A stretch of DNA of 64,000 nt from contig JALGPY010000001.1 in assembly GCA_023055425.1 (NCBI GenBank), positions 137,169,368 to 137,233,367 of the forward strand. The letters are read 5' to 3'. Source of the DNA: Linanthus parryae (lineage: Eukaryota; Streptophyta; Magnoliopsida; Ericales; Polemoniaceae). Under the pieces are notes generated by a model. It was not told where the DNA came from, searched no databases, and was given only the letters and a program-made list of their open reading frames with translations. The translations under genes and the position numbers were made by a program. Shown here piece by piece: positions 11,073 to 21,262 of the stretch. How positions within the stretch are numbered: the stretch's first letter is position 1; every line of letters starts with the position of its first letter.

Positions 11073-12048
11073 TGCAGGCACAATTTCTGGGATGATCCTT
11101 TCCTGTTCAAACAGGGGGCAGATAACATTCTTCGACGCTGTATTCCATGTCACGAGATTCTGGAGGTAATTCAGCACTGTCACTCAGCACAGTGTGGGGG
11201 ACACTTCAGCAGACCCAGAACAGCTCACAAAGTACTGCAATCAGGTTTTTTTTGGCCAACTGTTTTCAAGGATTGCCATGATTATGCACAAAGTTGTGAC
11301 CGCTGTCAGCGCACAGGAAATATTTCCCAACGGAATGAGATGCCCATGACACTTTGGAAAGAGGTCGAACCTTTCGATGTTTGGGGTATAGATTTCATGG
11401 GCCCTTTTCCTTCTTCTTTGGGAAATCTGTATATCCTTCTGGCAGTAGATTACGTGTCAAAATGGGTGGAAGCTATGGCCTGATAGAAGAATGATGCAGC
11501 AGTAGTAGAACGATTTCTACGCAACATTTTTACCAGGTTTGGAACACCTAGAGCCATGGTCAGTGATGAAGGCTCTCAGTTTATTAACAAAGTCTTTGCC
11601 AAAGTCTTAAAAAAGTATGGGTGTCTATCCATAAGGTATCACTGCCTTACCACCCTCAGGCGAATGGGCAAGCAGAGGTGTCAAACAGGGAAATAAAGAG
11701 CATATTGGAAAAGACTGTGAATCCAGGACGGAAAGACTTGTCCTTAAATCTTGATGATGCACTATGGGCGTATAGAATGCTTACAAAACCCCGCTGGGAA
11801 TGTCCCCATATCAGCTGGTTTTTGGTAAAGCATGTCACCTACCAGTAGAACTAGAGCACAGAGCTTACTGGGCAATCAAGCAACACAATATGGATCACAG
11901 TTTATCTGGAGAAAAGAGGAAGATGGCACTGCTCGAATTGGAGGAGTTCCGTAAAACAGCTTATGACAGTGCCAAAATCTATAAAGAAAAAATGAAAAAA
12001 TGGCACGACAACCGCATTCTATCGAAAAATATAGAAATTGGGCAGTAG
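11060..12048 (+). pseudogene. Athila integrase, broken
   Basis: An HHCC-type zinc-binding N-terminus is readable around 11150-11320 ([19 protein letters not shown] and [16 protein letters not shown]). The catalytic core follows: [11 protein letters not shown] near 11380, SDEGSQF near 11562 (second Asp) and [20 protein letters not shown] near 11660 (Glu). The C-terminal [20 protein letters not shown] block is at 11800-11880. Stops (for example TGA TAG at 11480) and two frameshifts break the frame. Confidence 0.8.
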
Positions 12049-12319
12049 GTTCTCCTTTACAACTCAAGGCTGAAATTCTAGACAGGGAAGCTGCGCTCGA
12101 GATGGTCTAGACCATTCACTGTGAAAGACATTACATCCTGGGGAGTAGTGGAGCTGGAAAACCCAAGGGACAATACAGATTTTAAGGTGAATGGGAAAAA
12201 AAATCAAGCCATACAGAGATCCTCAGGAGATAATAGAGGTAGAGGCGATCTACCTCGACATACCCTGACCAAAACAGAGGTAACAAAGTCGGGTTGTCGA
12301 CTGTAAATTACAAGCGCTG

Positions 12320-12337
12320 GTTGGGAGGCAACCCAAC
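12320..12337 (+). other. Conserved hairpin after pol
   Basis: GTTGGGAGGCAACCCAAC has 6-bp arms (GTTGGG and CCCAAC) around AGGCAA. It lies just downstream of the last pol remnant. I recall the GGGAGGCAACCC core from other Athila elements at this place, so it may be a functional RNA signal. I could not check this. Confidence 0.5.
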
Positions 12338-12474
12338 GTAGAGTAGTTGTTTTAACATTCATTCATTTATTATTTAAATAAAATGTTCATAAAAAGAGAG
12401 AAAAGTGAGAAGAGGGGTTTAATGCTGAATTTAGTGTTTCAGGAAAACAGGAGCAATTTTTGCAGGATTGGAGT

Positions 12475-13092
12475 CTGCGTTCAAACGCAGAATTCTGCGT
12501 TCAAACGCAGAATTCTGCGTTCAAACGCAGATCTGTGCGTTCAAACGCAGAAGGCCACGTCAGCAAAAATTGGCAGAAATATGAACAGTCAGAAGCAGGA
12601 GTTGTGCGTTTCAACACAAAAGACATGCGTTCTAACGCAGGAACTCGAGGAAGAAATTTGACAAACACATGTGCGTTCAAACGCAGAAGATGTGCGTTCA
12701 AACGCACAACAAAATCAGAAAATCTCCAGATTAACAGCTGTGTGTTCAAACACAGAAGACTTGGACTGAAAATTTGGAGGAAAAAGAATGTGCGTTCAAA
12801 CGCCGAAGACTTAGTTCCAGAAACTTTCTAGAGAGGAGATGTGCGTTAAAACGCAGGATCGGCGTTCAAACGCACATCATCAGAAATCTGCAGAACATCA
12901 AGAACTGAAGAGCTGCGTTCAGACGCAGAGCATGTGCGTTCAAATGCACATCATCACCAGCCCAGAAATTGCAGAAGTCAATAATTGTGCGTTCAAACGC
13001 AGGATTTGCGTTTAAACGCGCACTATCAAGAATAAAAAAAATTCGTGGAGATGAAGCACTGCGTTCAAACGCAGGATGTGCGTTCAAACGCA
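12475..13092 (+). repeat. Internal array of TGCGTTCAAACGCA palindromes
   Basis: About 18 copies of the LTR palindrome or close variants lie between pol and the third ORF. The first three are separated by only GAATTC-type spacers, and most later ones are in pairs 18-22 bp apart. The last copy is at 13079-13092. A TATA-like CTATATATA follows after 82 bp, which is the arrangement seen in the LTRs. Confidence 0.9.
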
Positions 13093-13174
13093 AAATGAGC
13101 GGGATCAGAAAATTTTGAAATTTTTTGAAAAAATTTGAATTCCAGGGGCCATTCTGCAATTTCTGAAAGTTTGC

Positions 13175-13183
13175 CTATATATA
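13175..13183 (+). promoter_or_regulatory. Candidate internal promoter TATA box
   Basis: CTATATATA lies 82 bp after the internal palindrome array and about 310 bp before the ATG of the env-position ORF. The DNA after it is CT-rich and leader-like. A splice-acceptor-like pyrimidine tract ending in TTTGCAG occurs at 13442-13458. Whether a transcript starts here is inference. Confidence 0.45.
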
Positions 13184-13488
13184 CTGTACGGCTGAAAGTG
13201 ACCCATTTTCACTTCAGTCAAACAATTTTCCACACTCTCTCTAGAAAACTCTCTCTGCCCTAGCCAGCCGCCAGCAGTAGTCAGCCACAAGTCTACTCCG
13301 GTTACCACCGCAGGACCGCAAGACGGCCTAGAAATAGTTTGGGGGTGATCACACTAGAAAGATAAGACATTTTCAGATCTGCTGCAGAGACAGTTTTCGG
13401 ATCTATACCCGTAAGATTTACTCCGGGTACCCATTTTCTGTTTTTTCTCTCTTTGCAGATTTCTTTTTATGTCTTTTTGGTTTCTGAG

Positions 13489-14448
13489 ATGGATGACGAC
13501 AGACTTTACATGCGGCCAGATAGGGCCATTTCCCCCTTGAACATCATAGACTGTCGGTTATTGAGGGTCGATCATTTCTGTAACCAGAGGTTTTATATAT
13601 GGAAGCCCACCATTTCTTTCTGCAGGACAAAAAGATTAGGTATGATATACCGGCTGAGAGAACTTTTCCTCGTGATCTTGTGTCTATGGGGGAGAACCTG
13701 TTCAACTTTATCGGACAGGATCATTTTGGGGACTTATTCACCGAATTTACCAACCTATAGGTTAGTTCTGTTCTTGCTAAGGAGATTTTCAATATATGTG
13801 CTTGCTAAGGAGATTTTCAATATCTGTGCTTGCTAAGGAGATTTTCAATATTCTCCAGCAGTACATGAACAGTGAGGCCCAGTCTATAGAATGGATTTAC
13901 TGCAGAAAGACTTGGATTAGGATCATCCCCGAAAGTATCTGAGAGAGTTTAGGCCTGGAGTTGGTGTTGGACGATTGTCAGTTTCAGGAACTCCGACGTC
14001 ACCCCTCTGAGAAGCATAGTGAATAGATCCTTCAAACCCTGTGTGCGGGTGTGCCAAGCGCTGCTTGGTATTACCCCGAGCGGAGTCCTGCCTATAGGAA
14101 ACTCCCTGCTACCTACTTGATTTGAGAGGAGAGATGGAGGCCTAAGTGGGCCAGCAACCGGATCATGGGCATTAAGCACATGACCCGAATTGACTATAAT
14201 GTCGCATTGTTAGTGTACTGTTTGATGACCCGTGAGCCATTTAGCCTCCCGGATATTATTTGTGAGTTTTTTAGGGAAAGGAGGGTGTCCAACAGTAAGA
14301 AGGTTTTGGGTTTTTTGGGGATGCTGACCAAAATGGCACAGGACTATTCGGTGCCAATTCCGAGCGAGCTGAGAGATATCCGACCGGTTCAGGTACAAAA
14401 GTACCGAAAGATGAGATGTGCTTTGGAGGAGGCTTTGCATGGGCCTCC

Positions 14449-14510
<62 letters not shown>

Positions 14511-15240
14511 GTGCACCCCCTCATGGTGGGGGTGATGGCATGCCACCACCGCCGCCACCTGGTGTTGGTGGTTTGCCTGCTTTACCAGGTCCCCTTCGAC
14601 TGCCCTGATCTGCTAGTTCCAGTGAACCCAGGCAGACCGAGTATGACCACGGGCAGTCTAGCAGAGGGGCCAGGCGCAGTTCGTTTGGGCGCCTGGAGAG
14701 GACTGAGCATGGGAAGTGGGTCAGAAAGAAAATTAAGGTCCAAGAAAAATGCAGAACTACGTGGAAATGACAGTCAAGAAAATGGCCAGGGGTCTTGGAA
14801 AGCTGTTTAAGACCAAAAATCACATCTACCATGCTAACACCGATGCTCTGCGAGCTCATGAGTCTGCCCTCAATGAGATTCAGAGCAACATGCGTGGAAA
14901 GAGATTTAATTTCTCGGACCGCTATTCCAGTGATAACTGTCCCAGTTGGACGATGGAGGATAGCAGACCCTATGACAGCTTATCTAGCCATGACCCCACC
15001 CCGAGCCCGGAACACGCAGACAGTGTAGGTGACTCTGGAAGACTCGGTACCCAGTACCCGCCCAAACAGCACGCAGACCCAGGGGCCAGCAGTGCACATC
15101 CTGGTGGTACAGCAGCAGCAGCAGCAAGACAGGCTGCGAGGAAGAGACCCCGAGGGAGGCAGACTCCTGAACCAACTCCTGAGCCGACTGACCAGTCTAC
15201 TCTGGAGAACACATATTCTAGTTATAGACTCGATCAGTAG
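13489..15240 (+). pseudogene. Athila env-position ORF (ATHILA ORF-1-like), broken
   Basis: The frame opens at an ATG at 13489 and is broken several times. Readable parts lie at 13489-13830, 14165-14608 and 14749-15240. The middle piece (HMTRIDYNVALLVYCLMTRE, LPDIICEFF) resembles the plant ATHILA ORF-1 family. It then runs into about 20 Asp codons and a Gly/Pro-rich stretch. The last piece is basic, then rich in Pro/Ser/Ala and Glu-Pro-Thr repeats. In Athila elements this position has been discussed as env-like, but I see no signal peptide or fusion peptide here. A partial repeat near 13770-13850 (CTTGCTAAGGAGATTTTCAATAT three times) adds to the breakage. Function is unknown. Confidence 0.6.
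14450..14511 (+). repeat. (GAT)n microsatellite, about 20 units
   Basis: An uninterrupted GAT run inside the env-position ORF, encoding poly-Asp in the coding frame. Poly-Met, poly-His and poly-Ile frames on either strand are artefacts of this run. Confidence 0.95.
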
Positions 15241-16950
15241 AGTCGCGAGGACGCGCCACCTCTAGTGTGGGGGTGGGGAATCGTTTCCTCCTGCATAGCC
15301 ATGTCTGCATATTTTTGTTCATTTTATTTTTCATTTTATTTTTATTTTGATTCAGCACGTTTTTTTCTTTTGAGTCCACCCTCCTACTCTTCTGACCTTG
15401 CATTATTAAAAAATAAATAAATAAATAAATATAAAAGCAGAAAATCTTTTGAGAAAGGGCAATTAATAGGATTATAAACTGGGAAGAATTCAGTGATTAA
15501 ATCTCCAACATGAAGGAAAATTGACACCGAGGTGTAGGAGTTTTGTTTTTCCGCGGATGGTTAGATCCAGTGCAACCCAGAATTCTCCGTTAGGTTGTAG
15601 CTTGAGTTAGGAATCCGACTAGTTGCCACACCACCGTCACATAAGTAGTCGACAACCTGCCTACGGGCGCCAGCACGGTCACTGCATTTTTCAGTGGAGT
15701 GTTTGGCTTATAACGGACCTCACTTCCTGTTTCTTTGCCTTAGGTCCAAATAGTTAGCCCATTTGCAGCCGTTTACCCCTTCATTCACAGTCATTGTAGC
15801 CTAGGAAACCTTCCTTGTGACTTGCATCACTTGTTTAGTTGGCTAGTACTACACGTTATGACAAATGGAGTGAGTCTGGGAGGGTTTTAGATGGAAGAGA
15901 GCTTCAATTTAGATCAGTTTTAGACAGCTTGAGGGTGTGACAGGGTAATTTAGAGGCGACAGCATTAATTTGCAGGAGGTGAATCACTACATTACACAGT
16001 GATCACAGGAGGAGTAGTCACGTGCGTGATATCTTTTCCGCACATATATGGGGTTCGGGGTTTTCAGGATTAATTGGTGGTCGTGCCTATTTCTACATCT
16101 TTGGTGATGAGGAGGTTTGGTGGGACTGCACGTTATTTTCTGGATTACAAGATCAGCGCTTAACGACTATGTGGGGGTATTTCTAACAGTTGATACTTTT
16201 CATACCCCACAAATTGGATTATTGCACTACCCAGCTCAGCTAGTTCGTATTTTATGTTTATTAAAAAAACAAAAAAAAAGAGAAAAAATAGAATTACTCA
16301 TTGTTTTAAGTTATTTTCAGTTTCAGTTAATAAAGTAGAGCTGAGTAGGGAACACTGTTTAGACTACATGCTACTTCACAATTGTGGCCGCGAGAACGGC
16401 GAATCAGCATCAGAGTTTCAGGGAATTGAGACACAGGGACTTAGTTGTTCTGGACAGTTTTCAAGGACTTGGTGAGGGGTGTGAGTTGGGAACAGTGAGA
16501 TTTCATAAAAAGTAGGATTGGCCTTACCTGATACATACAAAAATCCTACCTGGTTAGACTTAGGATCCCCTGATGATAAATAGCTCGGAAGGTAGGATAA
16601 CTAGGGATTTGCTCAGGACACAAGCGAAAGTAACAGTAAGGGAAGCCCGTGCTTATTTTCCACTCTGAGAAACAAACAGGCTCACCAATCGCATGTTAGC
16701 CGGTACTTCTTGGAGGTAGAATGAACATTGAAGGACACATCAGTTTTAATTCTAGAGATTGCCCGATCTCAACCAAAAATCTTTGTTTTGTCATATGTCA
16801 GTTTTGTATATTCTTTCTCTTAGTCAGATGAATAGTTGAGTCTTCTGGTCTATAGCACGAAACTGTTTGATGGGGAAGTATGCAATTGAAGTATGCAAAA
16901 ACAGGGTCTGCATGGCAGTATGCAAGAGTCTGCTCGGGACGAGCATAGTT
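15241..16950 (+). other. Athila 3' non-coding region
   Basis: About 1.7 kb with no gene. It opens with a G-rich polypurine-like stretch (GTGTGGGGGTGGGGAA, about 15266-15281). A similar GTTTGGGGGTGA occurs at 13338. Such G-rich stretches are common in Athila 3' regions. There is also an AAATA run near 15410-15432. Nothing else stands out. Confidence 0.6.
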
Positions 16951-16965
16951 TAATGTGGGGTATTT
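16951..16965 (+). promoter_or_regulatory. Athila polypurine tract region
   Basis: TAATGTGGGGTATTT directly precedes the 3' LTR start TGATAGC. It is only partly purine, as in other Athila elements, so the exact primer is not certain. Confidence 0.55.
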
Positions 16966-18639
16966 TGATAGCTTGTAAATGGAGTTAGTTTGGGACACTT
17001 TTTTACCATTGGTTCTAACCCTGTTGAGATTGATTTTGCCTATTTTTAGTCAGTTTTCCACCTGATACGAGACAAAGGACGCTGAGAGCATAGTTGATAT
17101 ATTTGAGTAATTTCATGCATAATTTTGTTTATTGGATATGATCGCGGGTACTTGTTGTTGTGTGCTGGAAACAAGTACCGAGAAATGCATGAGAGAGGCT
17201 TGGAATGGAGGCAGCTTGTCAAGAAGTCAAAGTAGAAAAAACTTAGAAAAAGCTAAGGCTGTGCGTTCAAACGCACAGCGTGCGTTCAGACGCACAAATG
17301 TTAGCAGCAAAGAAAGACATGAGAAAACAGACAGAAAAGGGACCAAGTGTGTGCGTTCAGACGCACACCCTGCGTTTGAACGCTGGACACTTCAAAATTA
17401 CTGAAATTCATAAACAGGAAAAAATCAACCAGAAGACCAAGTGGTGCGTTCAAACGCACATTGTGAGTTCAAACACACAATCCAGGAAGTCAAGGAAAAT
17501 CAAAGTGAACATCAGAAGTTGTGCGTCCAAACGCAGGTGATGTGCGTTCAAACGAACGTGTGCGTTCAGACGCAGAGAGGCTGCGTTCAGACGCACGTCG
17601 GGATTTCCAGAAGCTTCGAGGACGGGTTTAGACAGGGGCAGAATAGGAATTTCATGCATTAGTTTCAGAGACCGTGGCAGTATAAAAGGAGGCGTCCCAG
17701 AACAGAATTAGGTTACACAGACACACCTATCATCATCACAGAAGACAGTACCAGAGCCGTCAGTTTGGAGTAGAGAAGAGATTGGAGCAGTTTCAGTATT
17801 CAGCCATAACTCGTTTGATCTTTCTTCTTTCTTTTATGAAACAGTGTTTTTTAATAATGTACGCTAGCTTAACCTTTTACCTAGTTTCTCGGTGAACCTA
17901 GGGTTTATGAATTCAGCGACATGGTTTGTTTTGATTCTCAGATTCATGACTAGTTTTAAGTCTTAATACAATATTGGATTGTTCATTATTCTGTCTTTGA
18001 TTTTATATTTATGCATGAATGGCCTGATCACCTGGGAGTTCTACAGACAGGAACTGGTGCGCGAGAGTGGCCAGTGAGAGTTAGGAAGAGAAAACATGAT
18101 TTAGTACTCTGCCTTGATGGACTGAGAGGTGAAGAGAATCAGGGGACTAGCCCAGAAGCAGTAGACAAACTGCTAGAATTTTAGGGGGAGACCGAGAGGA
18201 GAACCTGTAACCTTAGCGGACTTAGAACATAATTGCAGATTGAGGTGAAACTAGGGGATCCGAAAATTTGCAGGAGAGTGATAGATACATGAGACCGAGA
18301 GTAGATTGTATCATTGGTGTGCTGGCATGAACAATACATAAAAGCTGATCGGTTACCCTATGGGATCCTGGAACCTGGATCTTCAATTGTTTTCAGACAT
18401 AGAAAAATTCCCAGAAAATTTATATAAAATATAGTTTCTTTAATTACTGTTTTTATTTACTGCAATTTAGTTTGACAAATCGCAGACACTTATTCCTCCT
18501 TTTTACAGCTTTGCAATTAATTTTTATTTCAAAGATAAAATCGTCATGTTCTCGTGGGTTCGATAATCAGAGTCACAAATACGTATTATATATTACTTGA
18601 TCGTACACTTGCGAAAAAGCACATAGAATTACGTTGTCA
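16966..18639 (+). repeat. Athila 3' LTR
   Basis: 1674 bp matching the 5' LTR throughout. About ten copies of the palindrome lie at 17262-17595, 85 bp before the TATA box at 17681-17687. Compared with the 5' LTR it lacks a short segment near the U5 region (around 18335-18350). Confidence 0.95.
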
Positions 18640-18644
18640 TGCCC

Positions 18645-19166
18645 CTACCACCTCCTCCACCTCTAGAGGTCGCACCGCCATCAGAGACAACTTTGGGAAA
18701 TGCACAAGGCTCACATACGCCAAATAGAGGAAACCCATCGGACATCTTTGCAAGTCGCATGTTTGGAACTTCCACAATGGCAATCCCTGCGAACAAGGGT
18801 CATGCCCCCTATAACCCTTTCCATCCTCAAATACCACTTCATTACCTTCGCAGAGTTGCCGAAAAGAACTCGCGATTTGCGCAATCTACTGCCATAGCTG
18901 CAGTGGAAAAAAGGTTGGAAACCTTGATGGCTACCCAAAGACCTAACTCCAACACACAGCCAAGCGCTGAATACACCCACATTCCTATGGAAATCAACCT
19001 TATGCCAAACCCTGCAGGATCCAAAGCACCCAAGTTGGAAAAGTTGATGAGGCAAAAAAATGCTCACGATAATGTGATGAGATTTATCGAGTCCCTGGAA
19101 CCACACGGGGCGAACAAAAATTTCAGGATGTGGGAATCGTCCAAGTACTTCGGTCTCGTTGCATAG
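18645..19166 (+). pseudogene. Tat-like Gypsy gag, second fragment
   Basis: This continues, in frame, the gag interrupted at 5086. It starts with a proline run, then a region rich in Asn and Pro, and later FIESLEPHGANKNFRMW. It ends at a TAG at 19164. The following frame (19167-19629) continues the capsid-like region. Because it joins the 4979-5086 frame exactly at the target-site duplication, it belongs to the element in which the Athila sits. Confidence 0.65.
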
Positions 19167-19629
19167 AAATGGTACTGGTTGTTGGAGCCAAAATTTTCCA
19201 CACGTGGGAGGACATGGTGAAGAATTTATACATCAATTACTTCTTGGTAGAAGAAAAGTCACAACCATCCACCTCTCGTGCATGATTCAAAGCCATGACA
19301 AAGAAGGCATCACATTCATCCAAAAATTCTCTCTAAAGTCGCTCGAGTGTGCAAAAGAAGTACTCGATCAAAGATTCGTGGGGTTATGTCTCCTAGGATT
19401 GCTAATCAAATACCAAGAACTCCTCATCAATCACAACCTCCAAATAATTTCCATGCTGCTCGAGAGCATGAGAAATATTGAGCCTATCGTGCAAGGAAAG
19501 AAGAATAAGTATGTGGAGTCACTATCCCCCACCAAACTCGCAGAATATGACAGCTATAAACATGAGATGGAAACTGAGGTTCACATTGTTTCCTCCCCAC
19601 AAATTTACCAAAGGACCAACTCCCAATGA
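19167..19629 (+). pseudogene. Tat-like Gypsy gag capsid region
   Basis: An open frame of about 150 codons without a good start. The segment around 19310-19500 (ITFIQKFSLKSLECAKEV, then LGLLIKYQELLINHNLQI and LLESMRNIEPIV) has the order of the capsid domain in Tat/Ogre-type gag (FIQRF, LVxxCxxxMxxEYRxxLxNH, TFxxLLEAxRRTE). Changes such as loss of the conserved Cys/Met residues show decay. The frame ends before a tandem array. Confidence 0.6.
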
Positions 19630-19831
19630 AGTTTCAAGGATATGAGCCACTACCGGTGCTCCCATGAACGATAGGAGAGATTGTAAAACTTTTTAAGAAT
19701 TGCAAGAAAGACGGAGTACAGTCTAGACTCGAAAAACAACCAAAAGAGGAGCAGTTACGCGAACCCAAATTGTGAATGTCGTGTAAACATATCCCACTCC
19801 ACAAAATAGTGCCTGAGCAGAATTCAAAAGC

Positions 19832-20580
19832 CCATCACCTATGATGGAAAGAACGTTGACAAGGACTCTAAGCCTATCGTCCACGATGGTGTAAATGCTA
19901 GAGCCTTTCACCAATGATAGCAACATCCTTGATTAAGATTGAAACCCTTTCTCCTTCGATATCAAAAAATGAAAAATTATTGTTAAGTATTTTAAAACAT
20001 ATCATACGTGATAGCAAATGCAAAATTCTTGATAAGAGTCTAAATTCATCATCTATGATAGCACCATCATTGACTAGAATTATACGTATATCGCATGAGG
20101 TAGAAGAAAGTACGGAATTCTTGATAAGCATGTTAAAGCATATCACCAATGATAGAAACTTCCTCTATATGGATTTAAAACCTATAGCATGCGATATAGC
20201 AGCAAATGAGAAATTCGTGATAAGAATTCTAAAGCCTATTCTCTATAATAGTACTAACCTTGACAAGGATTCAAATCCTATCGCCACCGATAGGAGCGAA
20301 TGCGAAATTCTTCATAAGAATTCTAAACCCTATCATCTATGACAGCAACATCTCTTATAAATATTCTAAGCCTATCGCATGTGATAGCAACAAACACAAA
20401 ATTCTTGATAAGAAAAATAAAGCCTATAACAAATGATATCAACTTCCTTGATAAGGATTCAAAATCTATGGCATGTGATAGCAGCAAAAGAAATTTCTTG
20501 ATAAGAATCTTAAAAATCCTATTGTCTATAATAGAAAATTACTTGATAAGGATTCAAAACCTATCATATATATAATGATA
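19832..20580 (+). repeat. Two-phase tandem array with short dyads (42/52-bp alternation)
   Basis: At least 16 diverged units, each with an imperfect dyad of the CCTATC-N5-GATAG type (for example CCTATCGCATGTGATAG at 20371-20387). Dyad centres fall near 19839, 19881, 19913, 19954, 20006, 20055, 20095, 20147, 20189, 20243, 20285, 20337, 20379, 20431, 20473, 20526 and 20570. From 20055 on the steps alternate between about 42 and 52 bp. The two linkers differ: TCCTTGATAAGGATTC in the short one and AAATTCTTGATAAGAATTC in the long one. In one frame the unit reads KPI..D..N.DKDSKPI, so it probably began as a coding repeat of the Tat-like gag. Confidence 0.8.
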
Positions 20581-21262
20581 AAATGGGAAATGCGCAATAG
20601 AAGTTACAAAAGCCTATCAATTATAAAATAAAATGTGAAATCCTTGACATATACATAAATTATTACTTCTACGCAAACACTTCTAGCTAGTCCAAAGGGC
20701 GCGAGCCTAATAGACTTTGAAGGACAGCCATGTGGTGGGAAACAAAGACTTCATCTCGAGACAATGGTCAAGAATGTTCCTTAGAGGAGCATTGATACGG
20801 AATTACTTATGTTTTCTTTTCCTTATCAACATGATGGGCCTGTGGAAGAAGTCGTTCTGATCTTGAGATGATACGACGACCACTGTATAACCTTCAACGT
20901 CATAACCAAAGTTCTTATATGACTCAAATGCTCAAAACCTCCTAAAAGCACGAACATTCGTTTTAAAAGAATTTCTCCAATAGACGGATTTTGCCTTGTA
21001 AGTTCGTGAGCTTTAGGTGAATATACACCCGGTGAAAATATGTCATCACTTATCCTATTGAGAAGAAAAACTACGGGAAACCATGTTAGTTTCCTCAGCT
21101 GCAGTCTCTGATGCACCATAATTTCCCTTGCCACCATCAATCGAAGTACATAGAAACTCTTGCAAGGCAGACCTGGAAGCTTCCACGAAAAGTTTGATTT
21201 AAAAGCTCAAAACAGACATATCACTTTCCTCTCTCTCCGGGAAAGACGATGGACTTGATCCA
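20581..21262 (+). other. Degraded remainder of the Tat-like element
   Basis: No readable domain. The flank runs into the target site of the gag-only Copia at 21262 and resumes at 31826. It could be non-coding Tat-like DNA, but I found no protease or reverse transcriptase motif. Confidence 0.35.

Larger units (their letters stand above)
5087..18639 (+). mobile_element. Complete Athila-type Gypsy retrotransposon
   Basis: A 13.5-kb element with LTRs at 5087-6801 and 16966-18639, both starting TGATAGCTTG and ending TGTCA. It is flanked by a perfect TGCCC duplication (5082-5086 and 18640-18644). The order is LTR, PBS of the Athila type (TGGCGCAGTTGCCGGGGA, tRNA-Asp class), gag, protease, reverse transcriptase, RNase H, integrase, a palindrome array, an env-position ORF, a long non-coding stretch, a polypurine tract and LTR. 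Pol has several stops and frameshifts, so the copy is not autonomous. It is inserted in frame in the gag of an older Tat-like element. Arrays of TGCGTTCAAACGCA in both LTRs and internally are its most unusual feature. Confidence 0.95.

Noticed and set aside
12383..13159. Several open frames with Val-Cys-Val-Gln-Thr or Arg-Ser-Asn-Ala repeats on both strands
   Set aside because: They are translations of the TGCGTTCAAACGCA array. The same peptides appear in the LTR arrays, and none has a known domain.
14210..14859. Frames with poly-Ile, poly-His or poly-Met runs
   Set aside because: They are other-frame readings of the GAT microsatellite inside the Athila third ORF.
13489..15240. A true envelope glycoprotein in the Athila element
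   Set aside because: The position fits the env-like ORF of the group, but I see no signal peptide, fusion peptide or membrane anchor. The middle part resembles the ATHILA ORF-1 family instead.
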